A DNA stretch of 64,000 bases from positions 3,472,001 through 3,536,000 of the forward strand of contig CP097466.1 in the NCBI GenBank assembly GCA_041874725.1, in the 5' to 3' direction. The position numbers were made by a program, and so were the translations under genes. The DNA comes from Duganella sp. BuS-21 (lineage in GTDB: Bacteria > Pseudomonadota > Gammaproteobacteria > Burkholderiales > Burkholderiaceae_D). The notes under the pieces are model-generated. The model saw only the letters and a list, made by a program, of their open reading frames with translations, did not search any database and was not told where the DNA came from. This document shows, piece after piece, positions 54,088-63,463 of the stretch. Every line of letters begins with the position of its first letter. Within the stretch, counting starts at the first letter, position 1.

Positions 54088-55193
54088 TCGCGGTTGAGCT
54101 GGGCCAGTTCGGTTTCCACTTCCGGCACGGCGTTGGCCTGGGCCAGCAGGCGCTGGTGGCGCGCGGTGTATTCCTCCACCCGGGCACCGATGGCGGCGAC
54201 GCGCGCCTCGGCCTCGGTTTGCGCCACCTTCAGTTGCTGCAGCATGGGGCTGTAGTGCTTGCCGGGGTCGCTGTTCTGCTTAAGCTTGCTTTCCTCGATC
54301 TTGCGCGCCTCCAGCTGCGCCACCAGGCGCTTGGCGGCGATGATGTCGGGATGCAGCTCGGTGTACTGCATGCGCAGCGCGTCCAGGTTTTTGTTCAGCG
54401 CGGCAATGCGGCCGTCCAGCTCGGGACTGTCGATGGCGGCCGGGGTCAGTTCGGCGCCAAGGATGGGCTCATCTCCGGTGATCTGGTTGGCGATCGCCTT
54501 GCGCGCCTGCTCGGCCTCGGCCAACTCCAGCCGCGCGGCGTTGAGGGCGTCCGACGACTGCATCAGCTGGCTGCTGTAATCCACGCCCTGGCGCGGCAGC
54601 AGGCCGTTGTTTTTCAGGCGGAATTCCTTGACGCTGTTCTCCGCAGTGGTCAGCTTGTCTTCGTAAATCCGGATCTGGTCGTCAATAAACTGCACAGCCT
54701 TGCGCGACTCGCCGCTTTTGCCTTTGAAACTGCCTTCCAGGAAGATGGTCAACAGCGACTGCACCACGTCGCGCACCATTTTCCGGTCGCGGTTGTTGTA
54801 GGTGATGGTGTAGATGTCGTCGCCGCCGCCGCTGACGCGGATCTTGCTCATCAGCTCCTCCAGCTGCTTTTGCTGCTCGATCGGCGTGCGGGCGTTGATG
54901 TCCAGGTCCACCATGCGCAACACGCGCTCGACGTTGGGACGGCTCAGCAAAGTACGGCTCATGATGGAGACCTGCTGTTCGATATTGGGCACGCTGGTCA
55001 TGCCCGCCAGCAGGGGTTTGAGGATGGTTTGCGTATCGACAAACACGCGGGCCTTGCCCTGGTAGTCGTCCGGCAGCAGGGCCACCCGGGTCCAGCCGGC
55101 GGCGGCCACCAGCCAGGCGACGGCGAGCGCGTACCAACGGTATTTCCAGATCCCCTTGAGGCTGGAGATCAGCTGGCTAATTAACTCCTCCAT
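54084..55193 (-). pseudogene. Polysaccharide chain-length determinant (EpsF/Wzz-like), C-terminal end missing
   Basis: A 369-residue remnant of an exosortase-type chain-length protein (TIGR03007-like, usually about 500 residues). It has the first helix (WKYRWYALAVAWLVAAAGW), the periplasmic domain and long coiled coils (LTTAENSVKEFRLKNNGLLP, ARLELAEAEQARKAIANQI). It stops right after ETELAQLNRD, where full proteins continue with Y and then the PxxP and second membrane segments. Losing the second helix should disable chain-length control. The stop shares three bases with the stop of the broken sugar transferase. The start at 55193 lacks a good ribosome site. Confidence 0.78.
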
Positions 55194-55320
55194 AATCCAG
55201 TTCTCCAGAACGCGTGCCACAGGGAATTCCGATTATATTTTTCTCAACTGGGCAGTCATTGAGGCAGATCAAGTAGAGGCGGACGGGATTTCTGAATCAT
55301 GGCGACAGGGAGGATTCATC

Positions 55321-55914
55321 ATGCGTGCTTTGATTTTTCTGCTGATAGCGTTGTTATCCGGCTGCGCCCACCAGGTGTCGCTCGACGCGCCCGAGGCCAC
55401 GCCCTTGCAGGGCGATTACCAGATCGGCGCCGGCGACGTGGTCAATATCAACGTCTGGCGCAACCCGGAAGTGTCGCTCAGCGTGCCGGTTCGGCCCGAC
55501 GGCAAGATCACCACGCCGTTGGTGGAGGATTTGCAGGCGGCCGGCAAAACCTCCACCGAATTGGCGCGCGATATCGAAAAGGCGCTCGCCAAATACATCC
55601 AGCAGCCGATGGTAACGGTGATCGTGACCAGCTTCATCGGCCCGTACACCCAGCAGATCCGCGTCATCGGCGAGGCGGCGCGGCCGCAGGCGCTGGCCTA
55701 CCGGCAAGGCATGTCGCTGATGGATGTGTTGATCGCAGTCGGCGGCATCACCGATTTCGCGGCAGGCAACAAGGCCAAGATCCTGCGCATGGTGGACGGC
55801 AAGCGCGAAGCGGTGCCGGTGCGCTTGCGCGATTTGCTGCGCGGTGGTGATATTTCAGCCAACGTCGCTGTACTTCCAGGCGACATTCTGGTGATACCGG
55901 AAGGCTGGTTCTAG
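55321..55914 (+). CDS. Polysaccharide export lipoprotein (EpsE/Wza-like, exosortase type)
   Basis: A 197-residue outer-membrane lipoprotein. The lipobox is LLSGCAHQ, with a signal peptide from residue 1. A poly_export domain (YQIGAGDVVNINVWRNPEVS) and a SLBB-like part (IRVIGEAARPQALAYRQGMSLMD) follow. It ends in DILVIPEGWF, as usual for the exosortase export family. GGGAGG precedes the ATG. It is divergent from the broken chain-length gene and is followed 88 bases later by an acyltransferase gene. In related loci export and chain-length genes are normally co-directional. Confidence 0.87.
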   Translation: MRALIFLLIALLSGCAHQVSLDAPEATPLQGDYQIGAGDVVNINVWRNPEVSLSVPVRPDGKITTPLVEDLQAAGKTSTELARDIEKALAKYIQQPMVTVIVTSFIGPYTQQIRVIGEAARPQALAYRQGMSLMDVLIAVGGITDFAAGNKAKILRMVDGKREAVPVRLRDLLRGGDISANVAVLPGDILVIPEGWF

Positions 55915-56002
55915 TCTGGGTGAAAATTTTTTCAAATTCGTCGGAACTATCTGTCTGAGCTGCTTGTCTCAAGAATACGTACCACCAGACAGGAAGCCAG
56001 AC

Positions 56003-56746
56003 GTGCAACATGACGAGCCTATCGTTTCTTTTGAGGTCAGCAATGAAATGCGTGACCTCGTGGTCGGCGAAGGCAAGACCGAAGCCGCATTGGATCACCC
56101 CTTGGATCAACAAATCTTCCATATCCGCATGGCTAATTCCCAAGGACGCCGGGAAGCGGCCAGTCTGCTGCTGAGAAAGATGTACGGCTGGCGCGGTTAT
56201 GCGCTAGATCCGGCGCTGGCGCACTCACCGAATAAAATTACGCTATTTGCAGAAACCGGCGGTGAGACCGTCGGCACCATGTCTTTGTGCCTGGACAATG
56301 CCGAAGTCGGCCTGCCGGCTGACGAAAACTTCCGCGACAAGCTCGACGAACTGCGGCTGCAACAGCGGCGTCTGTGCGAGCCTTCCCGGCTGGCCATCGA
56401 CAAGGGCGTTTCCAAGCGCGTCTTTGCAGCGCTCATACACATTTCCTACATTTATGCCCACAACATCCACGGCTACACCGACTACGTGATCGAGGTGAAT
56501 CCGCGCCATGTGATGTTCTACAAACGCATGCTCGGTTTCCGCGATTTCGGCGGCGAGCGCGATTGCACGCGCGTGGGCGCACCTGCGGTGCTGCTGCGGC
56601 TGGAGCTCGATTACATGGGCGAACAGATCCGCAAGTTCGGCGGGCTGATGGAGCAGCACGGCAACGAGCGGTCGTTCTACCTGTACTTCTTCCCGACTTG
56701 GGACGAGCCCGGTATCACGGGCCGCCTGCTGACGGGGAAGCTTTGA
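56003..56746 (+). CDS. Exosortase-associated N-acyl amino acid synthase-like acyltransferase (FeeM-like)
   Basis: A 247-residue protein of the PEP-CTERM/exosortase-associated acyltransferase family (FeeM-type, TIGR03694-like), which makes N-acyl amino acids in related proteins. Visible parts are RREAASLLLRKMYGWRGYAL, ETVGTMSLCLDNAEVGLPAD and GYTDYVIEVNPRHVMFYKRMLGF, a GNAT-like fold. I prefer GTG at 56003 (AGGAAG 6 bases upstream); TTG at 55964 would add 13 residues. It overlaps the convergent protease gene by 32 bases. Confidence 0.8.
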   Translation: MQHDEPIVSFEVSNEMRDLVVGEGKTEAALDHPLDQQIFHIRMANSQGRREAASLLLRKMYGWRGYALDPALAHSPNKITLFAETGGETVGTMSLCLDNAEVGLPADENFRDKLDELRLQQRRLCEPSRLAIDKGVSKRVFAALIHISYIYAHNIHGYTDYVIEVNPRHVMFYKRMLGFRDFGGERDCTRVGAPAVLLRLELDYMGEQIRKFGGLMEQHGNERSFYLYFFPTWDEPGITGRLLTGKL

Positions 56747-57464
56747 GATAATTGACTGGAACGGCATAGGTGATGCCACTGGGCGCGCTGATCGCCGATT
56801 CCTTCATGCCCTTGACGAACACCATGTTGACCACGCCGACCACTTCGCCGGTGGCGGGGTCGTACAAGGGGCTGCCGCTGCTGCCTGGATACGCCGTGCC
56901 GTCCAGCTGGAACACCGCGTAGACGGGCTTATGCAGCTGGCGCAAGGTTTTCACGTCGAGCTGGCGGGCGGTGATGGCGGGCGTGGCCAGCGGCGTGATG
57001 GCGGAGACGATGCAGCGGTGCGTCACGTGATGCAATCCCAGCACCATGCCCAGCGGGAAGCCGGTGAAGGCCAGGTTCTTCCCCTCGCGGACCTTGCTGG
57101 AGTCGCCGAGCTTCAGCGCCGGCAGCGCCGCGCCTTGGATGCGCAGGCGGGCCAGGTCATGCTCCTTGTCCAGGCTGACAAGCGTGGCGGCGCGGAAATG
57201 GGCTGTCGCGCCGTTGCGCACCAGCACGCCCAAGGTGTCGCCCTGGCCGCTGTTGATGAGGTCGTTGACGACGTGGGCCGCTGTGACGATGGTCAGGCCG
57301 TCGCCGATGGCGAAGCCGGTGCCGACGAAGCCGACGGCGGGGCCACGGGTCTGTTGCAGGCTGCCGATGCCGACCACGGAAGGCTTGATGTCGTCGATGA
57401 TCTGCACCAGGTCCTGGGCATGGGCGGCGGGCAGGAGAAATAGCAGACAATACAGGAATTTCAT
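56715..57464 (-). CDS. Periplasmic trypsin-like serine protease (S1C)
   Basis: A 249-residue protein with a signal peptide (MKFLYCLLFLLPAAHA). The triad is visible: TIVTAAHVVND (His), HDLARLRI (Asp) and YPGSSGSPLYD (Ser). It has no PDZ domain, unlike DegP. I chose the ATG at 57464 because the signal peptide follows and it overlaps the previous gene by ATGA. Its 3' end overlaps the acyltransferase gene. It may process the polysaccharide machinery (inference). Confidence 0.85.
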   Translation of the reverse strand: MKFLYCLLFLLPAAHAQDLVQIIDDIKPSVVGIGSLQQTRGPAVGFVGTGFAIGDGLTIVTAAHVVNDLINSGQGDTLGVLVRNGATAHFRAATLVSLDKEHDLARLRIQGAALPALKLGDSSKVREGKNLAFTGFPLGMVLGLHHVTHRCIVSAITPLATPAITARQLDVKTLRQLHKPVYAVFQLDGTAYPGSSGSPLYDPATGEVVGVVNMVFVKGMKESAISAPSGITYAVPVNYLKASPSAGGP

Positions 57465-59488
57465 GCGGTTTCCTTTGTTTGCAGCGCCGCCGCGCACAGC
57501 AGCAGCGTGAACAGGATGGTGATGCGCGGCACGTCGAGCAGACTGTCGAACATGCCGATCACCAGGAACGCCGCCAGGGCGGCAAGCCAGGCCGCGTCGC
57601 CGCGTCGCAGCAGCACGCCGGTGGCGCTGAACAGCAGCAAGGCGCAGGCCGCAACGCCCAGCCAGCCCATTTCAAAATAGATATTCAGGGGCAGGTTCTT
57701 GATGTGCCAGGGCAGGTGGCTGCGGTCGCTGCTGAAGAACCAGTAGTTGTTGGCGTCCGAAAAACCGCCGTTGCGTAAGACTTCGTGCGCATCGGGCACC
57801 GTGCGCAGGCTGATGTTGTCGATATCGAGCACAGCTTGCGGGCCTTCGGCGGCGAACTCCAGTTTCACGGGCAGGCCATCGCCGCCGAGCGGTCCGCTGT
57901 CGATGGCGTGGATGTAGCGCTGCCAGCTGGGTGCGTGGGCGATCTGGCGCAGCGGCGTCGCCACGCAGTTTTGCGGATATAGCAGTCGGCGCTGGCACAG
58001 ATTGATGTGCAGGAAGGCTGGCGGGCCGTTGTTCCAGACGTCGATGCCGAGCAGATAACGCTGGTACGGGCGGACCGCCACCGCTTGCTGGAAGCGCAGC
58101 AGCTCCCCATAACCGGCGGTGTAGTAGCCGGCGATCAGGCGCAGATGCCGGTTGCTGTCCTGGTCGATAAACTGATAGCTGGGCGCCTGCTCGCGCTGCG
58201 TGTTGCGCCAGAAATAGGTGAGAGGGAACTTGCCCAGTCCCATGCCGAACAGGCGCGTAGCGGTGTCGGTGTCCATGATGGCCAGCGCGTTCCGCCAATG
58301 CTGCATGCGCTTGAACCAGTCCGGCCCGAGACTGGCAAAACGGAGGTTGACGTAGTAGCCGTGGTAAATGGGGACGAGCGCACCGAGCAGCAGCGCGGCG
58401 GCCAGGATAGCGACCAGGCCGCGCCGCAGCAGCGCGGTCAGCAGCACGGCGATCACCAGCATGGCCGGCAGGTAGGCACGGTAGCCGCCGAAACGGAATG
58501 CGGTGTTCAACCCAATCAGCGCAATCAGCGCGCAGGCCAGCATAGAGGTCCAGCGCACGGCCCCGCCTTTTTGCAGCGGGACGTGGGCGCCGTGGAAGCA
58601 CGGCGCCGGGCCCGGCTGCGCAGCCAGCGCCGCAACCAGTATCACAACCAGCGCGACGCCAAGTCCGAGATACAGCGCCCGGGAGAAGGTGGCGATGGCG
58701 GCGTACCACGCCAGCGGCAGCAGCAGCAAGGCGGCAAGGTTGCGCAACGGCGCGTTGCGCGCAAGCAGCCAGGTGGCCAGCAAGGGGATGCTCAGTGCCA
58801 GATAGCCGTCCAGCGCCGCGCCGCCGGTGTGCATGGCGGAGAATGGCGCGGTGATGCGGTAGTCGCTGGAAAAATTCAATAGTCCAGGAAATTGCAGCCG
58901 TTCGCGGATCGCCGCCGCCGATGCCAGCAGCAGGCCCAGCATCATGCCGGGCAGCAGGTAGCGTCGCACCCCCTCCAGTTGCGGGCCGGCGGCGTGGCGC
59001 AGCGGTGGCAGCAGCACCAGCGTCCACAGCCAGCCTTTGGCGATGCGCAGGCTGTTGGCGGCACTCAGGTAGTTATTGAAGGTATTGGCGTCGATCGCCG
59101 TCCAAGGCTGGAGGCCGCGCCACAGGCTGATCGCCAGCGCGATCGAGAGCAGCAGCAGCCCAACAATGAACAGGTGGGGCCAGGCCGGCAGGGCAACGAC
59201 GCCACGCGGCCAGCGCCAGTAGGCACACCCTGCCGTCAGCATCAGCAGCAGGTCTATCTCTTCCAGGAAGAACCATCCGGTGCGCGGCGCCAGATCGAGC
59301 ATGGGCAGCAAAGCCGGCAACGCCAGCAGCCACAGCGCCGGGCGCCACCACAGCAGGGCGGCATAGCCGGCCAGCAGCGGCGCCAGCCACGTGTCCGCCA
59401 TCGGATAGATGCGCAGCGCCCAGACTAAGCTGCTGAAGAATACCAGCACGCCCAGGCGCGCGCCGTAGATTTGCATGGCCGATAGCAT
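57461..59488 (-). CDS. O-antigen ligase/polymerase-like membrane protein with a large periplasmic loop
   Basis: A 675-residue membrane protein with about twelve helices. The central part (YHGYYVNLRFASLGPDWF and RLFGMGLGKFPLTYFWRN) matches the Wzy/WaaL periplasmic loop. This loop is enlarged by a beta-rich insert of about 130 residues (IHAIDSGPLGGDGLPV, LEFAAEGPQAVLDIDNIS) that looks like a carbohydrate-binding fold. Two or three helices follow. It probably polymerises or ligates the exopolysaccharide. It overlaps the protease by ATGA and starts 5 bases after the PrsT stop. Two ATGs (59488, 59476) are possible. Confidence 0.75.
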   Translation of the reverse strand: MLSAMQIYGARLGVLVFFSSLVWALRIYPMADTWLAPLLAGYAALLWWRPALWLLALPALLPMLDLAPRTGWFFLEEIDLLLMLTAGCAYWRWPRGVVALPAWPHLFIVGLLLLSIALAISLWRGLQPWTAIDANTFNNYLSAANSLRIAKGWLWTLVLLPPLRHAAGPQLEGVRRYLLPGMMLGLLLASAAAIRERLQFPGLLNFSSDYRITAPFSAMHTGGAALDGYLALSIPLLATWLLARNAPLRNLAALLLLPLAWYAAIATFSRALYLGLGVALVVILVAALAAQPGPAPCFHGAHVPLQKGGAVRWTSMLACALIALIGLNTAFRFGGYRAYLPAMLVIAVLLTALLRRGLVAILAAALLLGALVPIYHGYYVNLRFASLGPDWFKRMQHWRNALAIMDTDTATRLFGMGLGKFPLTYFWRNTQREQAPSYQFIDQDSNRHLRLIAGYYTAGYGELLRFQQAVAVRPYQRYLLGIDVWNNGPPAFLHINLCQRRLLYPQNCVATPLRQIAHAPSWQRYIHAIDSGPLGGDGLPVKLEFAAEGPQAVLDIDNISLRTVPDAHEVLRNGGFSDANNYWFFSSDRSHLPWHIKNLPLNIYFEMGWLGVAACALLLFSATGVLLRRGDAAWLAALAAFLVIGMFDSLLDVPRITILFTLLLCAAALQTKETA

Positions 59489-59493
59489 GGCAA

Positions 59494-62049
59494 CTATTGA
59501 GTCAGCAAGCTTTGCACGGCATCACGGCGGTCGAAGTCCTTGAGCGCCAGCAACGGTTCCAGTTGCGCCCGCGCGCCGCGCTTGTCGCCCGACTTGGCGA
59601 GCGCCACGCCGTAGTGATAGCGTATCTCGGTGCTGGCCGGGGCCTGCGCCGCCGCCTGCTTGAGCATGGGCAGGGCACGGTCCAGATGGCCTTGCTCCAG
59701 CAGCAGCCAGGCCAGCGTATCGGTGACGGCCGGATTGTCGGGCGCCAGCTTATGCGCCAACTCGGCGTAGGGCAAGGCGCGCGCATCGCGTTTCTGCTGG
59801 TAGAGCCAGGCCAGGTTGTTCAGGGCGATGAACTGGCCCGGCACCTGGCGCAGGACTTCCTCGAACTGGGCGCTGCTGGCGGCGAATTCCCTGAGCGCCA
59901 GCAGGCTGCCTGCAAAGTACAGGCGCGAGGCGTGGTCGTTCGGATGTGCGGACAGCCATTTCTGCATCTGCAAGCGCGCCTCGGTTGGCTTGTTGGCCTG
60001 GATCAAGGCGCTGTAGAGCGCCTGCATGGTTTGCGGCGCCGGCTGGATCTCCAGCGCCTTCTGATACAAGGAGACGGCCTTGTTGACCGCCTGGGTGGCG
60101 CCGCTGCTGTCTTTCACGGCCGCGTGCGCTGCTGCCAGGCGCAGCTGGACGTCGGGCGAGTTCGGCTGCAGGGCGGCCAGCTTGTTCCAGTTGTCGAGCG
60201 CGGCGTCGAGCTGTCCGCTGCGCGTCTGCAGACCCGCCACCAGCGTCACCAACTGCGGATTCTCGGGATTCGACGCCAGCAGTTTTTCAGCGAGAATCAG
60301 TGCCTTTTGCGTGTCGTTCTGCTGGGCGTAGAAATTCGCCAACCTTAGCGAGGGCAGCAGCGCATCCGGCTGCGCCTGCGCGGCACGCTCCAGCCATTTG
60401 CGGGCGACGGCGGACTGGCCCTGCGTCGTCGCCAGGCTGGCCAGGGCCGTCATGATGTCGGCATTGTTTCTGTCTTTGGCCAGTGTCGCTTCCAGGCGTT
60501 GCCGGGCCGCGTCGGGCTTTTTATCGTTGGTGTCCATGGTCGTCAGATTGTCGAGAGCTGGTAAAAAGAAGGGATCGAGCTTGACTGCGCGTTCAAAGCT
60601 GGCCCTGGCGCCGGCCAGGTCGTGCTTGACCAGCAGCACGCCGCCTTTGAGGTTTTGCACCATGGGATTGTCGGGATAGTGCTCCTCCATGCGCTTGACC
60701 GCCGCCAGCGCCTTGTCATCTTGTTTGTTGCGCAGGTGGCTTAGCACGAGCAGGGTGCCGACGCGCGAGGACTTGGCGTCCAGGCTGGCCGCCTGTTCAA
60801 GCTCGGCCACCGCGCGCTCGTTGTCGCCGGTGCCGATATGACTCATGGCGAGCGCGGCACGCAGCATCGGCGCCTGCGGCGACAGCTTGCTGGCGCGGTC
60901 GAAGTAGTCGGCGGACTTGCCAAATTGGCGCAGGCGCATGCTCAGCTCTCCCGCCAACGACCACATCTCCACATCCTGTTGCTGGCTGGAGAGCAGCGGC
61001 TCGATGATGGCCAGCGCCTTGTCCGGTTCGCCGATGTGCAGCAATGTGGAGGCGAGCAGCTTGCTGGCGTAGGGATGGCCGGGATTGGCGTCCAGGAACT
61101 TGCGCAGATGCTGTTCGGCCTGCTTGTAAGCGCTTTTGTTGCGCAATATCGCGCCCATCAGCAGATTGCTCGGCAGGTGGTCGGGCGCGGCGCGCAGCAC
61201 CAGCGCAAGATGATCCTGCGCGGCCGTCATCTTGTTTTCCTTGAACTCCAGCAGCGCCTGGGTGTAGAGCAGCATCAGGCTGTTGGCCGAGGTCTGCCTT
61301 GCAATGCTGAGCTCCTTGCGCGCCGCGTCCAGCTGGCCGGACTGGATGTACAGATTGGCCAGGTCGACATGGGCCTGCGCTTGCGCCGGACGCAGCGTGA
61401 TGATCTTCTGGTAGGCCGCCTGCGCTTCGGTGTTCTTGCCCAGCAGGCGCAGCACGTCGCCATGCAGGCGCAGGGCGTCGAGGTTGTCGGGCTGTTGCGA
61501 CAGCGCTTTTTCCACCAGCGCCAGCGCCTGCTCCCTGTCGCCATCGTGCAACGCCAGGCGGGCCTGACCGAGCAGCGCCGGCGGACTGTCGGGATGTCGC
61601 AGCGTGACTTGCGCGAACACGGCGCGGCCCTCGTCGTTGCGGTTCAGGCCCAGTAGCGCGTGGCCGCGCAACAGCATCAGAACCGGCTGGCGTTCATCGG
61701 CCGGGACGTCGTCCAGCAGCTGTTGATACTGTCCTTGCAGCAGCAACGCCTTGCCCAGCGAAGGCAGGACGTCGCCGGCGGGAACTTTCAGCGCCAGCGC
61801 GCGGCGCAGCTCCTTGTCGGCCGATTGCACGTCGCCGGTATCGAGGTAAAGCTGGCCCAACATCAGCCGCGCCCGGCCGTTCGACGGTGATTGTTGCAGC
61901 ACATTCTTCAGCTGGATGATGGCGGCCTTGGCTTCGCCGCGTGCGGTGTGCTTTCTGGCTTCCTGCATCAAATCACCGTCGCTGTGACTCCGGCCGCAGC
62001 CGGCTAGCAGCAATAGCAATAATAGCAACAATACCCGCAGCAGCGTCAT
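59494..62049 (-). CDS. prsT: PEP-CTERM-system TPR lipoprotein (PrsT)
   Basis: An 851-residue lipoprotein with the lipobox LLLLLAGCGRS, then TPR repeats across the whole length (each about 34 residues, such as AEAAYQKIITLRPAQAQAH and DKALAIIEPLLSSQQQDVE). This matches the TPR protein of exosortase loci (TIGR02917). It probably scaffolds the export machinery in the periplasm. I chose the ATG at 62049 because GGGAG lies upstream and the signal peptide follows. The next gene downstream is the O-antigen-ligase-like one. Confidence 0.88.
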   Translation of the reverse strand: MTLLRVLLLLLLLLLAGCGRSHSDGDLMQEARKHTARGEAKAAIIQLKNVLQQSPSNGRARLMLGQLYLDTGDVQSADKELRRALALKVPAGDVLPSLGKALLLQGQYQQLLDDVPADERQPVLMLLRGHALLGLNRNDEGRAVFAQVTLRHPDSPPALLGQARLALHDGDREQALALVEKALSQQPDNLDALRLHGDVLRLLGKNTEAQAAYQKIITLRPAQAQAHVDLANLYIQSGQLDAARKELSIARQTSANSLMLLYTQALLEFKENKMTAAQDHLALVLRAAPDHLPSNLLMGAILRNKSAYKQAEQHLRKFLDANPGHPYASKLLASTLLHIGEPDKALAIIEPLLSSQQQDVEMWSLAGELSMRLRQFGKSADYFDRASKLSPQAPMLRAALAMSHIGTGDNERAVAELEQAASLDAKSSRVGTLLVLSHLRNKQDDKALAAVKRMEEHYPDNPMVQNLKGGVLLVKHDLAGARASFERAVKLDPFFLPALDNLTTMDTNDKKPDAARQRLEATLAKDRNNADIMTALASLATTQGQSAVARKWLERAAQAQPDALLPSLRLANFYAQQNDTQKALILAEKLLASNPENPQLVTLVAGLQTRSGQLDAALDNWNKLAALQPNSPDVQLRLAAAHAAVKDSSGATQAVNKAVSLYQKALEIQPAPQTMQALYSALIQANKPTEARLQMQKWLSAHPNDHASRLYFAGSLLALREFAASSAQFEEVLRQVPGQFIALNNLAWLYQQKRDARALPYAELAHKLAPDNPAVTDTLAWLLLEQGHLDRALPMLKQAAAQAPASTEIRYHYGVALAKSGDKRGARAQLEPLLALKDFDRRDAVQSLLTQ

Positions 62050-62182
62050 GGCGATCTCCCTAAAAACACTAGAGTAGGAACGTTCGGCGTGGCACTCGTT
62101 GATCGGCCGCAAACAGCGCAGCAAAAGCCGCTCGTAGAATCGGCTGACGCGGGCTGTCAACTCTCTCTCAAAAGGTGCTCAT

Positions 62183-63463
62183 ATGGACGTAGTCGCCGTA
62201 GTTGGACTTGGTTATGTCGGGTTGTCGCTGGCCGTGGCGTTCGGCGCCAGGCGGCGCACCATCGGTATCGATTTATCGGCGCGCAAGGTGGCGAGCTACC
62301 GGCGCGGCATCGATCCGGCGGGCGAGGTCAGCAGCGCGCAGTTTGCGGAAGCGCGCTGGCTGGAACTTGGTTGCGATCCGGCGGCGCTGGCCGCAGCCGA
62401 CTATATCGTGGTGGCCGTGCCGACGCCGGTCGATGAAGCCCACAACCCGGATTTCTCGGCGTTGCTGGCGGCCAGCCAATCGGTGGGAAGGCACATGAAG
62501 GCGGGGGCGGTGGTGATTTACGAATCCACGGTCTACCCCGGCGCCACCGAGGAAGTCTGCATTCCCATCCTGGAGCAATGTTCGGGATTGCGCTGGCAAC
62601 GGGATTTCCATGTCGGTTTCTCGCCCGAGCGCATCAATCCCGGCGATACCGAACACCGGCTGGCCACCATCCGCAAGGTGGTGTCCGGTGACGATGCGAC
62701 CACGCTGGAGCGCGTGGGCGCCTTGTACGAAGAGGTGGTCACCGCCGGCGTTCACCGTGCTTCCAGCATCAAGGTCGCGGAGGCGGCCAAGGTCATCGAA
62801 AACACCCAGCGCGACCTCAACATCGCCCTGATGAACGAACTGGCCGTCATCTTCGACCGGCTGAACATCGACACGCTGGAAGTGCTGCAAGCGGCCGGCA
62901 CCAAGTGGAATTTCCTGCCATTCCGGCCCGGCCTGGTGGGCGGGCACTGCATCGGCGTCGATCCCTACTACCTGACGCATAAGGCCGCCATGCTCGGCTT
63001 CCACCCGGAGGTGATCCTCGCCGGGCGCCGCACCAACGACGGCATGGCCAAGTTCGTGGCCGAGAAAACCGTCAAGGAAATGGTGCGCGCCGGCTTCAAG
63101 ATCAAGGGCTGCCGCGTCAACGTGCTGGGCCTGACGTTCAAGGAAAACTGCCCGGACCTGCGCAACTCCAAGGTGGCCGACCTGATCCGCGAACTCGAAT
63201 CCTACGGCCTCCAGGTCCATGTGCACGATCCAGTGGCGGACGCCGACGAAGCCCTGCACGAGTACGGCGTGCGGCTGGCAGCCTGGGAAGACTTGCCCTG
63301 TGCGGAAGCGCTGATCAGCGCGGTGGCGCACCGCGAGCTGGCGGCGCGTCCGCTGCGGCAGATGCTGGACAAGGTCAGCGCCGGCGGCTGCTTCATCGAC
63401 CTGAAATCGCAGTTCGATCCCGCGCCCCTGCGCAACAGCGGCCTCAACGTGTGGAGGCTATGA
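62183..63463 (+). CDS. tviB: Nucleotide-sugar dehydrogenase (TviB/WbpA-like)
   Basis: A 426-residue UDP-sugar dehydrogenase. The NAD motif is [18 protein letters not shown], the catalytic cysteine lies in [16 protein letters not shown] near residue 256, and [18 protein letters not shown] completes the family. Such enzymes make UDP-GlcNAcA or UDP-GalNAcA for Vi-like and O-antigen polymers. AAGGTG precedes the ATG. It overlaps the next gene by one base (TGATG) and is divergent from prsT. Confidence 0.92.
   Translation: MDVVAVVGLGYVGLSLAVAFGARRRTIGIDLSARKVASYRRGIDPAGEVSSAQFAEARWLELGCDPAALAAADYIVVAVPTPVDEAHNPDFSALLAASQSVGRHMKAGAVVIYESTVYPGATEEVCIPILEQCSGLRWQRDFHVGFSPERINPGDTEHRLATIRKVVSGDDATTLERVGALYEEVVTAGVHRASSIKVAEAAKVIENTQRDLNIALMNELAVIFDRLNIDTLEVLQAAGTKWNFLPFRPGLVGGHCIGVDPYYLTHKAAMLGFHPEVILAGRRTNDGMAKFVAEKTVKEMVRAGFKIKGCRVNVLGLTFKENCPDLRNSKVADLIRELESYGLQVHVHDPVADADEALHEYGVRLAAWEDLPCAEALISAVAHRELAARPLRQMLDKVSAGGCFIDLKSQFDPAPLRNSGLNVWRL

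Noticed and set aside
54000..54200. An insertion sequence at the truncated gene joint
   Set aside because: I found no terminal inverted repeats or transposase frame; the two genes join directly.
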